A DNA stretch of 64,000 nt from Streptomyces sp. LUP30 (GTDB lineage Bacteria > Actinomycetota > Actinomycetes > Streptomycetales > Streptomycetaceae). This document shows, piece after piece, positions 28,215 through 39,230 of the stretch. Where the stretch lies: positions 317,182 through 381,181 of the forward strand of contig NZ_MJAJ01000001.1 in NCBI RefSeq assembly GCF_001746365.1, in the 5' to 3' direction. Made by a program: the position numbers and the translations under genes. The stretch's first letter is position 1. Every line of letters starts with the position of its first letter. The notes beneath the pieces are model-generated. The model saw only the letters and a program-made list of their open reading frames with translations, ran no database searches and was not told where the DNA came from.

Positions 28215-28297
28215 CCAGACGTCAGTCGTCGGCCGTGCACGGTGGCCTTGCATCCAGGTGCCGCCGGTACGGACGGCCCCCTCCAGGCGTCCGGCGC

Positions 28298-29431
28298 TCA
28301 GGTCTCCACGTGGCCGTCCTCGTCCTCTTGGAGCATGTGGCGACGTTCCTGTTCGCGCTTGGAGTAGGCGGCTGCCCGGATCGCCTCGTCGCTCTCCAGA
28401 CCTGATCCCAGCGCGCCGCCCACCGTGGCGACCGAGGCGACGAACCAGGACAGCGTCCAGTAGTCCGTCGAGTCCAGCGGAGTCCGTGTCATGGAAGCGA
28501 ATACTTTGTCGTTGAGGATGAACAGCGCCCAGACCAGGTTGACGATCATCAGACCCGCGTAGCACACGATCACGCCGATGCCCACGGTCAGGACGGTCGA
28601 GGCGTTGTAGAGCCTCGCTCTCTGCCTCGCCTCCCGCGAGACGTCCTCCGATCGATGCCACAGCTGCGCGTCCACGATCAGCCAGCCGATCATGAGCGCC
28701 ACGGATCCGACCGTGGCGATCACCAGGCGCGGCGCGCTCAGGGCCTCGGCCAGGCTCCACACGGTGGAGTTCACAGTGGCGACCGCTCCCGTGGCGAGGG
28801 CGGCCGCCAGGGCTTTCGACAAGCCCGGCACCAAGCGCCACGGCCGGTTGGCGCGGACCATGCCGACCAGCACCCTCAGGTATCCGCGCGGCCCGCTGAG
28901 GACGTACCGAAGATCAGCGGTCTCCTCCTCACCGACCGTGCCCGGGTGAACCGGCGCGAGACGACCGACGAAGCGTCCCAGGGGCGGCTGCCCCTGCGGA
29001 GGTCCTCCGGCGCCGATGGCCGGCGCGCCCGCCAGGCCGAGCACGGCTTCCTCCACGGCCCGCCGGGCCCTCGTCTGCAGCCGCAGGGCCCCCAGCGTAG
29101 GAAGAGACAGCAGCGCCAAGCCGTGTTCGTGGCTCAGATCCACGACGAGCTTATGCCCGTGCGAGTGCAGCGGAAGGTCGGTGAGGGCCACGACGACGTC
29201 CCAGTTCTCCGCCTCTGCGCGGTCCAAGATCCGGCGCATGAGGGTGGGCAGGTCCTCGGTCCCGGCGGTGAAGGGCTCACTGACCACCTCGACGTCGAAC
29301 CGTCGTCCCGGGCCCGACTTGTCGGCGAGTCGCGCGGAAAGCGTCCGGGCCATGCGGTGCGCGATCTCCGTGGGCGCGTCCGGATCCGCCAGGAGAGCTA
29401 CGACCGTAACGCCCTGGGGCGACATGCGCAT
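28298..29431 (-). CDS. Membrane protein with N-terminal Rossmann-like domain
   Basis: The product is 377 residues from the ATG at 29431 behind AGAAGGG. Residues 1-130 look like a soluble alpha/beta domain (GVTVVALLADPDAPTEIAHR, WDVVVALTDLPL, HGLALLSLPTLGALR). Four or five hydrophobic helices follow from about residue 205 (SKALAAALATGAVATV, LVIATVGSVALMIGWLIV, VLTVGIGVIVCYAGLMI, YWTLSWFVASVATVGGAL), with a charged tail rich in Glu and Arg. The function is unknown. It lies 174 bases downstream of the stress operon but is separated enough to be independent. Confidence 0.7.
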   Translation of the reverse strand: MRMSPQGVTVVALLADPDAPTEIAHRMARTLSARLADKSGPGRRFDVEVVSEPFTAGTEDLPTLMRRILDRAEAENWDVVVALTDLPLHSHGHKLVVDLSHEHGLALLSLPTLGALRLQTRARRAVEEAVLGLAGAPAIGAGGPPQGQPPLGRFVGRLAPVHPGTVGEEETADLRYVLSGPRGYLRVLVGMVRANRPWRLVPGLSKALAAALATGAVATVNSTVWSLAEALSAPRLVIATVGSVALMIGWLIVDAQLWHRSEDVSREARQRARLYNASTVLTVGIGVIVCYAGLMIVNLVWALFILNDKVFASMTRTPLDSTDYWTLSWFVASVATVGGALGSGLESDEAIRAAAYSKREQERRHMLQEDEDGHVET

Positions 29432-29605
29432 GACTGGACCCTTCTCATCGGCCGATCCCTCGATCACATGTACCCACAGGATGTCCCGGGAGGCATCGTC
29501 GACGCCGCGTGACACGCTGGCCCCCGGCGGTGCGCTGGACGGCGCGCACGGGCAGGACGGCCGTGTGGCGGATCGGGCCGTCCACGGAGTCGGTCGGGGA
29601 AAGCG

Positions 29606-31360
29606 TCAACGCCAGGACACGGGCTTGCCCGCCGCCGGCCGAGGCCCCTCGGGACCCGCGGTGCGGACCAGGTTGCCGTTCTTGTCCCGGTGCTCGTGCA
29701 CGAGGCGGATCGCCATGGCGCCCTCACCGGCCGCCGAGGCCACCCGTTTGACCGAGCCGCTCCGGACGTCGCCGACGGCGAAGACCCCGGGAAGGGTGGT
29801 CTCCAGCAGCAGCGGGCCCCGCCCGAGCGGGTCCCAGCGGGTCACATCGGCCGCCGCCCGGGCGTCGGCGCCGGTCAGGACGAAGCCCTTCTCGTCCAGG
29901 GCCAGCACACCCCTGAGCCAGTCCGTGCGCGGCCGGGCTCCGATGAACACGAACAGCGCCGCGGCCCGCAACTCCCGGCGCTCACTGCTCGCGTTGTCCT
30001 CCACGATCAGCGACTCCAGCTGCTCCTCCCCGCAGACGCCCCGGACCTCGCTGTGGAGCAGCACCTCGATCTTCGGGTGCCGTTGCACCTGGTCCACCAG
30101 GTAGCGCGACATGTCCGCGTTGAGGTCCCCGCCCCGGACGAGGAGGTGGACCCTGGACGCGTGGTTCGCGAGGAACAACGCCGCCTGCCCTGCGGAGTTC
30201 CCGCCGCCGACCACGGCGACCGGATCCGCCTGGCAGAGACTGGCCTCGTGGACGGTCGCGGCGTAGTACACGCTGATGCCCTCCAGACGGTCGATGCCGG
30301 GCACTTCGAGCCTGCGGTACCACACGCCCGAGGCGAGGACCACGGTGTCCGCCCGGGTCCGGGACCCGTCTGTGTAGGTGACGACGTACTCGTCGTCCTG
30401 CGGGGTGAGCCCGTTGACCTGGGCCGGCACCATGAGGTGAGCACCGAACTTGTGGGCCTGGAGCACCGCGCGTTCGATGAGCTCGCCCCCGGAGATGCCC
30501 GACGGGAAGCCGAGGTAGTTCTCGATGCGGGACGAGGTACCGGCCTGGCCTCCGGTGGCCACGGCGTCGACGGTGATCGTGGTAAGGCCGTCGGAGGCGC
30601 CGTACACGGCGGCCGCGAGTCCGGCGGGACCCGCGCCCACCACCATCACGTCGCATCGCCCGGCTTCCGGCGAGGGGGCGGGCAGCCCGATGAGACGGGC
30701 GAGTTCGGCGTTGCTCGGATTGCGCAGCACCCGCTCGCCCTTCCAGATGACCACCGGAGTCTCCTCGGGACGGATGGCGAACCGACGCAGCAGTGCCTCC
30801 GCCTCCGTGTCCTTCTCCAGATCCAGCCAGCGGTGGGGCAGCCGGTTGCGAGCGGCGAACTCGCGCAGCCTCAGCGTGTCCGGTGAATAACACGAGCCCA
30901 GAATCCGGAAACCGGCGCCGAGGCCGATGAGCAGATACCTGCGGCCCAGGTAGGCACGGAGGATCAGGTCGCCGAGGAGGGGGTCGCGGCCCACCAGGGC
31001 GCGTTGCCGCTCCACCGGTACGGCCAGGATCTCGCCCGCCTCGCGCACCACGGCGGTGTCGAACGCCGCCTCGCCCTCCAGGAGCGCGAGTTCGCCCAGG
31101 AACCTGCCGGGTCCGTGCACCGCCACCGTGCGCTCCTCGGGGCCGCCGTGGTCCTGGAGGATCTCGACCGTCCCCCTGAGGATCGCGAGGAACTCGCGGA
31201 AGGGCTCGCCCTCGCGGTACAGCACCTCGCCCTCGGTGGTCCTGCGGCGCTCACCGTGCGCGGCCAGTTCCTGGAGCTGCTCCGGTGTCAGGCGCGGGAA
31301 CGCCCCGTACCGGTCCGGTGTCTCACGGACCGCATCCCGCCCGTGCTCGGCCGCGCCCAT
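29606..31360 (-). CDS. cNMP-binding / Trx-like / thioredoxin-reductase-like flavoprotein fusion
   Basis: The product is 584 residues with three parts. About 20-135 is a Crp-type cyclic-nucleotide-binding domain (VLYREGEPFREFLAILRG, PGRFLGELALLEGEAAFDTA). About 150-235 is a thioredoxin-like domain with a single Cys (LGSCYSPDT). About 245-560 is an FAD/NAD(P)H pyridine nucleotide reductase (VVGAGPAGLAAAVYGASDG, VAVVGGGNSAGQAA, GVFAVGDVRSGSVKRVASA). The redox CxxC of thioredoxin reductase is replaced by AATV, so electrons must leave by another thiol. The ATG overlaps the UBP zinc-finger stop (TGATG). It ends the dnaK operon. Confidence 0.9.
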   Translation of the reverse strand: MGAAEHGRDAVRETPDRYGAFPRLTPEQLQELAAHGERRRTTEGEVLYREGEPFREFLAILRGTVEILQDHGGPEERTVAVHGPGRFLGELALLEGEAAFDTAVVREAGEILAVPVERQRALVGRDPLLGDLILRAYLGRRYLLIGLGAGFRILGSCYSPDTLRLREFAARNRLPHRWLDLEKDTEAEALLRRFAIRPEETPVVIWKGERVLRNPSNAELARLIGLPAPSPEAGRCDVMVVGAGPAGLAAAVYGASDGLTTITVDAVATGGQAGTSSRIENYLGFPSGISGGELIERAVLQAHKFGAHLMVPAQVNGLTPQDDEYVVTYTDGSRTRADTVVLASGVWYRRLEVPGIDRLEGISVYYAATVHEASLCQADPVAVVGGGNSAGQAALFLANHASRVHLLVRGGDLNADMSRYLVDQVQRHPKIEVLLHSEVRGVCGEEQLESLIVEDNASSERRELRAAALFVFIGARPRTDWLRGVLALDEKGFVLTGADARAAADVTRWDPLGRGPLLLETTLPGVFAVGDVRSGSVKRVASAAGEGAMAIRLVHEHRDKNGNLVRTAGPEGPRPAAGKPVSWR

Positions 31361-31623
31361 CAGACCAGGGCCTCGTGGACGAAGCACCAGCGCCAGTGCT
31401 CTCCCGGCTGGAAGGACCGCACGACGGGGTGACCGTCGCTGCCCGCATGCCGTCGGGCGTGCTTGTTCGGCGAGGAGTCGCAGCAGCCGACGTGCCCGCA
31501 GGTGAGGCAGAGCCGCAGGTGCACCCATGGGGAGCCCTCCCTGAGGCACTCCTCGCACCCTTGAGGTGTACGAGGCGTCACCGGGCGCACCATCGCCAGG
31601 TGCGGGTCGGGAATCGTGGCCAT
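31360..31623 (-). CDS. UBP-type zinc finger protein
   Basis: This 87-residue protein consists almost wholly of a UBP zinc finger: GCEECLREGSPWVHLRLC, TCGHVGCCDSSPNKHARRH and HPVVRSFQPGEHWRWCF. The Cys/His pattern would bind two or three zinc ions. In eukaryotes the fold binds the ubiquitin tail. In actinomycetes stand-alone copies are common beside redox and chaperone genes and have no established role. It is coupled to the flavoprotein by TGATG and lies 95 bases after trxA. Confidence 0.88.
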   Translation of the reverse strand: MATIPDPHLAMVRPVTPRTPQGCEECLREGSPWVHLRLCLTCGHVGCCDSSPNKHARRHAGSDGHPVVRSFQPGEHWRWCFVHEALV

Positions 31624-31718
31624 GAGAGTTCTCCTTCCACGGAGGGCGAGGGCGGCGACCGGTCGATGCCGGGGCTGCGGCGCCGTAAGGCTCCCGCGAG
31701 ATGACCGGCCCGTCGTGC

Positions 31719-32177
31719 TCAGCCTCCTGCGGTGGTCTGCCGGCCCGCCGTCGCCTGCTCGACCCACGAGCGAATGACGGGCGCGGGCGCCGCGCCGGCC
31801 TGCCGGGCGACCGTCTCCCCCCGGTCCAGGACGAGCAGGGTCGGCACCGCCTGCACCTCGAACCGTCGGCTCAGCCGCGGGTTCTCGTCGACGTCGACCT
31901 TGACGAGTTTGATCCGTCCTGCGAGGTCGCGGGCGACCTGTTCGAGGGCGGGGCTGACCATGCGGCAGGGACCGCACCAGGTGGCCCAGAGGTCGACGAC
32001 GACCGGCTGGGTGGCGTTGTCGGCGACCTCGGCGAAGTCGTCGTCACCCGCGTCGACGATCCAGGGAAGGGGCTGCTTGCAGTGGCCGCATATGGGGCGT
32101 CCCTCGGCGGCCACGGGAATCCGGTTGCCGCGCCCGCAGTTCGGGCAGGTCAGCGTCGTCGTCCGGCTGGCGTTCAC
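31719..32177 (-). CDS. trxA: Thioredoxin 2-like protein with zinc ribbon
   Basis: The product is 152 residues. The N-terminal zinc ribbon is [12 protein letters not shown] ... [10 protein letters not shown], followed by a complete thioredoxin domain with [13 protein letters not shown] and the cis-Pro loop [11 protein letters not shown]. Thioredoxin 2 proteins (TrxC) reduce protein disulfides and are heat- or oxidation-induced. The GTG start overlaps the clpB stop as GTGA, so it is translated together with the disaggregase. The fusion flavoprotein further down the operon could be its reductase, though its own CxxC is missing. Confidence 0.92.
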   Translation of the reverse strand: MNASRTTTLTCPNCGRGNRIPVAAEGRPICGHCKQPLPWIVDAGDDDFAEVADNATQPVVVDLWATWCGPCRMVSPALEQVARDLAGRIKLVKVDVDENPRLSRRFEVQAVPTLLVLDRGETVARQAGAAPAPVIRSWVEQATAGRQTTAGG

Positions 32178-34813
32178 GCCGCCCTCCTGTCCCGGGTCCC
32201 CTCCTGCTGGTCGTAGGTGACCACCAGTTCTCCGTGTTCGGCGTCGACGCGGACCGTCGCGCCGTCCTGGACGTCACCGCGCAGCAGGGCGCGCCCGACC
32301 ATGGTCTCGACCTCGTGGGAGATGTAGCGGCGCAACGGCCGTGCGCCGTACACCGGGTCGTAACCCTGGTGCGCAATCAACTTCCGTGCCTCTTCGGTGA
32401 GTTCGACGGTGATGCGGCGCTCGGCGAGCCTCTGCCGCAGTTCGTCGAACTGCAGCTCCACGATCCGCTCGATCTGCCGCTCGCCCAGCGGCTTGAACAG
32501 CACGATGTCGTCGACACGGTTGAGGAACTCCGGGCGGAAGTGCCCGCGCAGCTCGCCCATCACCAGGGCGCGCGCGTCCGGCTTGATCTCGCCCTCGGCG
32601 GTGGCTCCGTCGAGGAGGTGCTCGGAGCCGATGTTCGACGTCATGATGATCACGGTGTTGCGGAAGTCGACGGTGCGGCCCTGGGCATCGGTGATGCGGC
32701 CGTCGTCGAGCATCTGCAGCAGGGTGTTGAAGACATCGGTGTGCGCCTTCTCGATCTCGTCGAACAGCACGACCGAGTAGGGCTTGCGGCGCACGGCCTC
32801 GGTGAGCTGGCCGCCCTCCTCGTAGCCGACGTATCCGGGCGGTGCGCCCATGAGCCGGCTGACGGTGTGCCTCTCCTGGTACTCACTCATGTCGAGGCGC
32901 ACCATGTTCTCCTCGGAGTCGAACAGGGCCCGGGCGAGAGTCTTGGCCAACTCCGTCTTCCCGACGCCGGTGGGGCCGAGGAAGATGAACGAGCCGATGG
33001 GGCGGCGTGGATCGCGGATGCCGGAGCGGGCGCGGATGATGGCGTCGGCGACGAGTTCGACGGCCTCGTCCTGGCCGATGACGCGCTCGCGCAGGATCTC
33101 GTCGAGGCGCAGCAGTTTCTCGCGTTCGCCCTCCTGGAGGCGGGCGACGGGAATGCCGGTCCAGGCGGCGACGATCTCCGAGATCTCCTCCTCGGTGACG
33201 ACCTCGCGCAGCAGCCGGTTCTGCCCCTGTTTGGTGGCCAGTTGCTCCTCCTCCGCGGCGAGCCGGCGCTCCAGGTCCTGGAGGCGGCCGTAGCGGAGTT
33301 CGGCGGCGCGGTTGAGATCGTAGGCCCGTTCGGCCTCCTCAGCTTCGAGGCGGACCTGCTCCAGTTCCTGGCGTAGTTCCTGCACCCGCCGGATGGCCTG
33401 CCGCTCGGCCTCCCACTGGGCGTGTTTGGCATCGGCCTCGCCCCGCAGGTCGGCCAGTTCCCTGCGCAGTTCCTCCAGGCGGGCTCTGCTGGCCGGGTCG
33501 GTCTCCTTGGACAGGGCCGCCTCCTCGATCTCCAGGCGGGTGACGCGGCGGGTGATCTCGTCGAGTTCGGCGGGCATCGAGTCGATCTCGGTGCGCAGCC
33601 GGGCGCACGCCTCGTCGACGAGGTCGATGGCCTTGTCGGGCAGGAACCGGTCGGTGATGTACCGGTGGCTGAGGGTGGCGGCGGAGACCAGCGCGGTGTC
33701 CTGGATCTTCACGCCGTGGAAGACCTCGAGGCGTTCGCGCAGTCCGCGCAGGATCGAGATGGTGTCCTCCACGTCCGGCTCGTCGACCAGGACCTGCTGG
33801 AAGCGGCGTTCGAGGGCGGCGTCCTTCTCGATGTGCTTGCGGTACTCGTCGAGGGTGGTGGCGCCGATCATGTGCAGTTCGCCGCGCGCGAGCATCGGCT
33901 TGAGCATGTTGCCCGCGTCCATGGCTCCTTCGGCGGCACCCGCTCCCACGACGGTGTGGAGTTCGTCGACGAAGAGCAGGATGCCCCCCTGTGCGGCTTT
34001 CACCTCGGACAGCACGGCCTTGAGGCGTTCCTCGAACTCGCCGCGGTACTTGGCGCCGGCGACGAGGGAGCCCATGTCGAGGGCGAACACGATCTTGTCG
34101 CGGAGTCCTTCGGGCACGTCGCCGCGGACGATGCGCTGGGCGAGACCCTCGACGACGGCGGTCTTGCCGACACCGGGGTCGCCGATGAGGACGGGGTTGT
34201 TCTTGGACTTGCGGCTGAGGATCTGGGTCACCCTTCGGATCTCGGCGTCCCGGCCGATGACCGGGTCGAGCCTGCCGGCCCTGGCCTCGGCGACGAGATC
34301 GCGGCCGTACTTCTCCAGCGCCTCGTAGGCCACTTCGGGGTTGGCGGAGGTGACGCGCTGGTTGCCGCGGACCTGCGTGAGCGCGCCCAGGAAGGAGTCC
34401 CTGGTGATGCCGGCCCGATCGAGCAGCCGCCCGGCGGCGGTCGAGGAGCCCTCCTCGGACAGGGCGAGCAGGAGGTGCTCCACGGACACGTACTCGTCCT
34501 TGAGGCGTTTGGCCTCCCGTTCGGCGGCGTCGAGCAGGCGGCCGAGACGCTGGGTCACGAAGACCTGGCCGGGGGCCGCACCGGGGCCGGTGACCTTCGG
34601 ACGGCGGGAGAGTTCCTCGCGCACGGCCGCGCGCAGTTCCTCCGGCTCGGTGCCGGCCTGTCGCACCAGCCGCGGGATCAGACCGTCCTCCTGACTCAGA
34701 AGTGCGAGCAGCAGGTGCTCCCCGTCGACCTCGGTCTGCCCCATGCGGACGGCCTCGGTCTGGGCCTCCTGCAGGGCTTCCTGGGACTTCTGGGTGAGAC
34801 GGTTCATGTCCAT
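32174..34813 (-). CDS. clpB: ATP-dependent disaggregase ClpB
   Basis: The product is 879 residues. It has an N-terminal Clp repeat domain ([20 protein letters not shown]), AAA-1 with Walker [14 protein letters not shown], the coiled-coil M domain from about 400 to 530 (rich in Glu/Arg, [20 protein letters not shown]), and AAA-2 with [12 protein letters not shown]. No ClpP-binding loop was noticed, as expected for ClpB. It rescues aggregated proteins with DnaK, encoded upstream. The ATG at 34813 or the ATG at 34807, which overlaps the cbpM stop as ATGA, is the start. The normal HspR-controlled clpB of Streptomyces is presumably elsewhere. Confidence 0.95.
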   Translation of the reverse strand: MDMNRLTQKSQEALQEAQTEAVRMGQTEVDGEHLLLALLSQEDGLIPRLVRQAGTEPEELRAAVREELSRRPKVTGPGAAPGQVFVTQRLGRLLDAAEREAKRLKDEYVSVEHLLLALSEEGSSTAAGRLLDRAGITRDSFLGALTQVRGNQRVTSANPEVAYEALEKYGRDLVAEARAGRLDPVIGRDAEIRRVTQILSRKSKNNPVLIGDPGVGKTAVVEGLAQRIVRGDVPEGLRDKIVFALDMGSLVAGAKYRGEFEERLKAVLSEVKAAQGGILLFVDELHTVVGAGAAEGAMDAGNMLKPMLARGELHMIGATTLDEYRKHIEKDAALERRFQQVLVDEPDVEDTISILRGLRERLEVFHGVKIQDTALVSAATLSHRYITDRFLPDKAIDLVDEACARLRTEIDSMPAELDEITRRVTRLEIEEAALSKETDPASRARLEELRRELADLRGEADAKHAQWEAERQAIRRVQELRQELEQVRLEAEEAERAYDLNRAAELRYGRLQDLERRLAAEEEQLATKQGQNRLLREVVTEEEISEIVAAWTGIPVARLQEGEREKLLRLDEILRERVIGQDEAVELVADAIIRARSGIRDPRRPIGSFIFLGPTGVGKTELAKTLARALFDSEENMVRLDMSEYQERHTVSRLMGAPPGYVGYEEGGQLTEAVRRKPYSVVLFDEIEKAHTDVFNTLLQMLDDGRITDAQGRTVDFRNTVIIMTSNIGSEHLLDGATAEGEIKPDARALVMGELRGHFRPEFLNRVDDIVLFKPLGERQIERIVELQFDELRQRLAERRITVELTEEARKLIAHQGYDPVYGARPLRRYISHEVETMVGRALLRGDVQDGATVRVDAEHGELVVTYDQQEGTRDRRAA

Positions 34814-35211
34814 GGGGGTGTTTCACTCCTCGTGCCGCGGCCGCGCAGAGCGGCCTCTAGCAGGCTGATGCGGTCGAGCAGGTCGAGCACCAGGCCGATG
34901 GATGCGTAGTTGAGGCAGAGTCCGGAGCGCAGCCGTTGGATGCGGGCGAGGGCTGCCGGGGCGGCGGGGCCGAACACCAGACGCCCCGCGGCGTCGCGCT
35001 CGGCGTCGACCAGGCCCAGAGCGACGAACCGGCTGATCAGATCGGGATGGAGGCCCGAACGACGGGCCACGGCAGCCAGGGAGAGCCTCGGGACGGGCAC
35101 GAGCGCGTACCGGACAGCCGTCGAGGCGGTGACGTCGGCGCCGGTCCGTACCGGACGGTCGCCTACGCCGGCCCCGCTGATGCCTGCAGCTCCCACGGGT
35201 CGGTCGTTCAT
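34804..35211 (-). CDS. cbpM: Chaperone modulator CbpM, MerR-like
   Basis: This 135-residue protein has a MerR_2-type fold: [40 protein letters not shown], then [20 protein letters not shown]. CbpM proteins bind the J-domain of CbpA and restrain its activity. The position directly after the cbpA-like gene, with the ATG overlapping its stop as ATGA, supports this rather than an HspR repressor. HspR carries a longer C-terminal region. A regulatory role on DNA cannot be excluded. Confidence 0.8.
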   Translation of the reverse strand: MNDRPVGAAGISGAGVGDRPVRTGADVTASTAVRYALVPVPRLSLAAVARRSGLHPDLISRFVALGLVDAERDAAGRLVFGPAAPAALARIQRLRSGLCLNYASIGLVLDLLDRISLLEAALRGRGTRSETPPWT

Positions 35212-36161
35212 CGCGTCCTCCTGGGGTCGAACGAGGAGGTGGCGGCGAGTTCCTCGAACAGTTCGCGCTCCCGGGCGCCCAGTGTGGGCGGCACCATGAC
35301 GCGGAGTTCGGCGTACAGGTCGCCGTTCGCGCCGCGCGGGTTCGGCATGCCCTCACCCCGCAGCCGCAGCCGCCGGCCGCTGGACGAGCCCGCGGGCACC
35401 GTGACCTTGGCCGTGCCGCCGCCGGGGGTGGGCACCGGCACGGTCGCGCCCAGCGCCGCCTCCCAGGGGGCGACCGGGACCTGGACGTACACGTCGCGGC
35501 CGTCCAGCCGGAACCCGGCGTGGGGCTGGATCCGCACCCGCAGGTACAGGTCGCCCGCGGCGGCGTCCCCGCTGCCCCGGCCGCCCTCGCCCGCCAGTCG
35601 GATGCGCTGCCCGTCGGTGACGCCGGGCGGGACGTCGACCTCGTACCGTCGCGGCTGCCCGGTGGGACCGGCCAGCGTGACGGTGCGACGGCCGCCCCGG
35701 TACGCCTCCTCGACGGTGAGCGGCAGCTCGGCCTCCTGGTCGGCTCCGGGGACGCCGCCCGGGGCGGCGCCGGCTCCGAACATGGACCCGAACAAGTCCT
35801 CGATGTCGATGCCTTCCGCGCCGAAGCCGTCGCCGAAGCCGGTGCTGTACCGGACGCGGGGGCCGCCCGCGCCCGCGGTCCGCCGGGCGCGGAAGCCGCC
35901 GCCCGCTCCGGCCGCGACCCGTTCGTCGAAGTCCTCGGGGACGTTGCGGAAGTCCTCGCCGAAGCGGTCGTAGCGGGCCCGGGTCTTCGGGTCCGACAGA
36001 GCGCTGTACGCCTCGTTGAGATCCTTGAAGCGTTCCTCCGCGTCCGGATCCTTGTTGACATCCGGGTGGTACTTGCGGGCGAGCTTGCGATATGCCTGCT
36101 GGATCTCGTCCTGGCTCGCGGTCCGTGAAACGCCCAGCACCTCGTAGAAGTCCCGTGCCAT
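35208..36161 (-). CDS. cbpA: J-domain co-chaperone (CbpA-type DnaJ)
   Basis: This 317-residue type II Hsp40 has a J-domain at residues 4-68 with HPD in [11 protein letters not shown], and a Gly-rich linker ([12 protein letters not shown]). Two DnaJ_C beta domains follow ([58 protein letters not shown]). The four CxxCxGxG zinc repeats of DnaJ are absent, which fits CbpA. It delivers clients to the DnaK encoded two genes upstream. It starts at 36161, six bases after grpE. Confidence 0.93.
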   Translation of the reverse strand: MARDFYEVLGVSRTASQDEIQQAYRKLARKYHPDVNKDPDAEERFKDLNEAYSALSDPKTRARYDRFGEDFRNVPEDFDERVAAGAGGGFRARRTAGAGGPRVRYSTGFGDGFGAEGIDIEDLFGSMFGAGAAPGGVPGADQEAELPLTVEEAYRGGRRTVTLAGPTGQPRRYEVDVPPGVTDGQRIRLAGEGGRGSGDAAAGDLYLRVRIQPHAGFRLDGRDVYVQVPVAPWEAALGATVPVPTPGGGTAKVTVPAGSSSGRRLRLRGEGMPNPRGANGDLYAELRVMVPPTLGARERELFEELAATSSFDPRRTR

Positions 36162-36167
36162 GACCGG

Positions 36168-36776
36168 TCACTCCCGCTTCGCGACCGTCACGGCGGCGGG
36201 CCTGAGCTGCCGTTCGCCGTCCCCGTAGCCGGGGCGCAGCACCTCGACGACGGTGCCCGGCGGGGCGTCGGGGTCCTGGACGACGCCGACCACCTCGTGC
36301 CGGGCCGGGTCGAAGGCTATGCCGGTCTCCGCGTGCCGCGGGTAACCGAGCAGTTCGAGGACGTTCACCGCCTGGTCGCGGACCGCCCGGACGCCCTGTA
36401 CTACCGCACTCGGATCGGCGCCGGCATGGGTCAGGGCGAGTTCGAGGTTGTCCAGGACGGGCAGGAAGGCGGCGGCCGTACGGGAGCGCTCCGCCGTCCG
36501 CTCCCGCTCCAGTTCCCTGGCGTGGCGCTTGCGCAGATTGTCGAGGTCGGCGAGCGCACGCCGCCAGCGGTCCTCCAGTTCCCGGATCGCGGCCGTGTAC
36601 TCGTCCTCGGCGGACGCGGGGCCGGCGGCGTCGGGTCCCGGTTCGTCGTGTGCCGCTTGCGGCCGGGGCGCCGGGGCGGATCGGGGCAGATCCCCGCGCG
36701 GAGGGCGCACGCCTTCCGCCGCCGACTCGACCGGATCAGCCGCGGCGGTATCGGGTTCCTGGGGGTGGCTCGGCAT
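36168..36776 (-). CDS. grpE: Nucleotide exchange factor GrpE
   Basis: The product is 202 residues from the ATG at 36776, with GATTGAGG upstream. A TTG at 36788 would overlap the dnaK stop. The first about 75 residues are disordered and acidic. The GrpE coiled coil follows (RELEDRWRRALADLDNLRKR, HARELERERTAERSRTAAAF), then the beta-wing (YPRHAETGIAFDPARHEVVG). It releases ADP from DnaK. It lies between dnaK and cbpA, nine bases or fewer from each. Confidence 0.93.
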   Translation of the reverse strand: MPSHPQEPDTAAADPVESAAEGVRPPRGDLPRSAPAPRPQAAHDEPGPDAAGPASAEDEYTAAIRELEDRWRRALADLDNLRKRHARELERERTAERSRTAAAFLPVLDNLELALTHAGADPSAVVQGVRAVRDQAVNVLELLGYPRHAETGIAFDPARHEVVGVVQDPDAPPGTVVEVLRPGYGDGERQLRPAAVTVAKRE

Positions 36777-36784
36777 GGCGCGCC

Positions 36785-38692
<1,908 letters not shown>

Positions 38693-39230
38693 GAGGAACT
38701 CCTCCCCGGTGCGGCACGCCTGCGCCGACTGTCCGGATCAGGTTTTTCAGGTATGAGTGGAATCTTCGGGCCGGGCCGGTTCACGAGGTGGAACAGCCGG
38801 CCGACCGGGACCCCGGGGTACGCAGCGCTCGCCGTGACGGGCGGCCCTGCCGTGGCGCATCCGGTCGATCACCTGCTCGCCGAGTGGACGTCCCGCCCGG
38901 TGATCACCCGTCCTCTCCATGGGAGACCCATGGAGAGGACGGGTGATCAACGGCGCGTGCGCTTCCTGGTGCGCCTCGCGCGAGGCGACCGGCCCGCGCT
39001 GCCGCTCGGCCGTCACCCAGCCCTTCCTGCCTGCGCGCACAGAGAATCTCCAGTCCAGGGTGGCGAGCCGGGCCCCTCCGCGCCTGCGCCTGACGGGTCG
39101 GACATGTGGGGGCCCGGTCACCCCACGGGTACGAGAGAATTGATGCGGGCATTTCGGATGAACCGGCCATAGGCGGGTAGGCGAAACAGCACTCGCCTCC
39201 CCGGAGACATCGGGGGAAAGGAGCGATCCC
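38693..39230. promoter_or_regulatory. Divergent control region of the dnaK operon and the PucR-type gene
   Basis: This is 538 bases without a convincing gene. It contains the 49-base perfect inverted repeat at 38901-38949. Close to dnaK are two direct TCAGGT copies (about 38740-38754) and, before the PucR gene, GGGGAAAGGAG. No HspR box and no secure -10/-35 pairs were found. Two promoters facing away from each other are expected. Confidence 0.5.
38901..38949. repeat. Perfect 23-bp-arm inverted repeat
   Basis: Left arm TGATCACCCGTCCTCTCCAT plus GGG (38901-38923), loop AGA, right arm the exact complement (38927-38949). There is no mismatch over 46 paired bases. It lies 208 bases upstream of dnaK and 281 bases upstream of the PucR-type gene, which diverge, so a simple transcript terminator is unexpected. 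It has no T-run. Confidence 0.95.

Noticed and set aside
38693-39230. HspR (HAIR) box before dnaK
   Set aside because: No CTTGAGT-N7-ACTCAAG-like sequence could be found on either strand.
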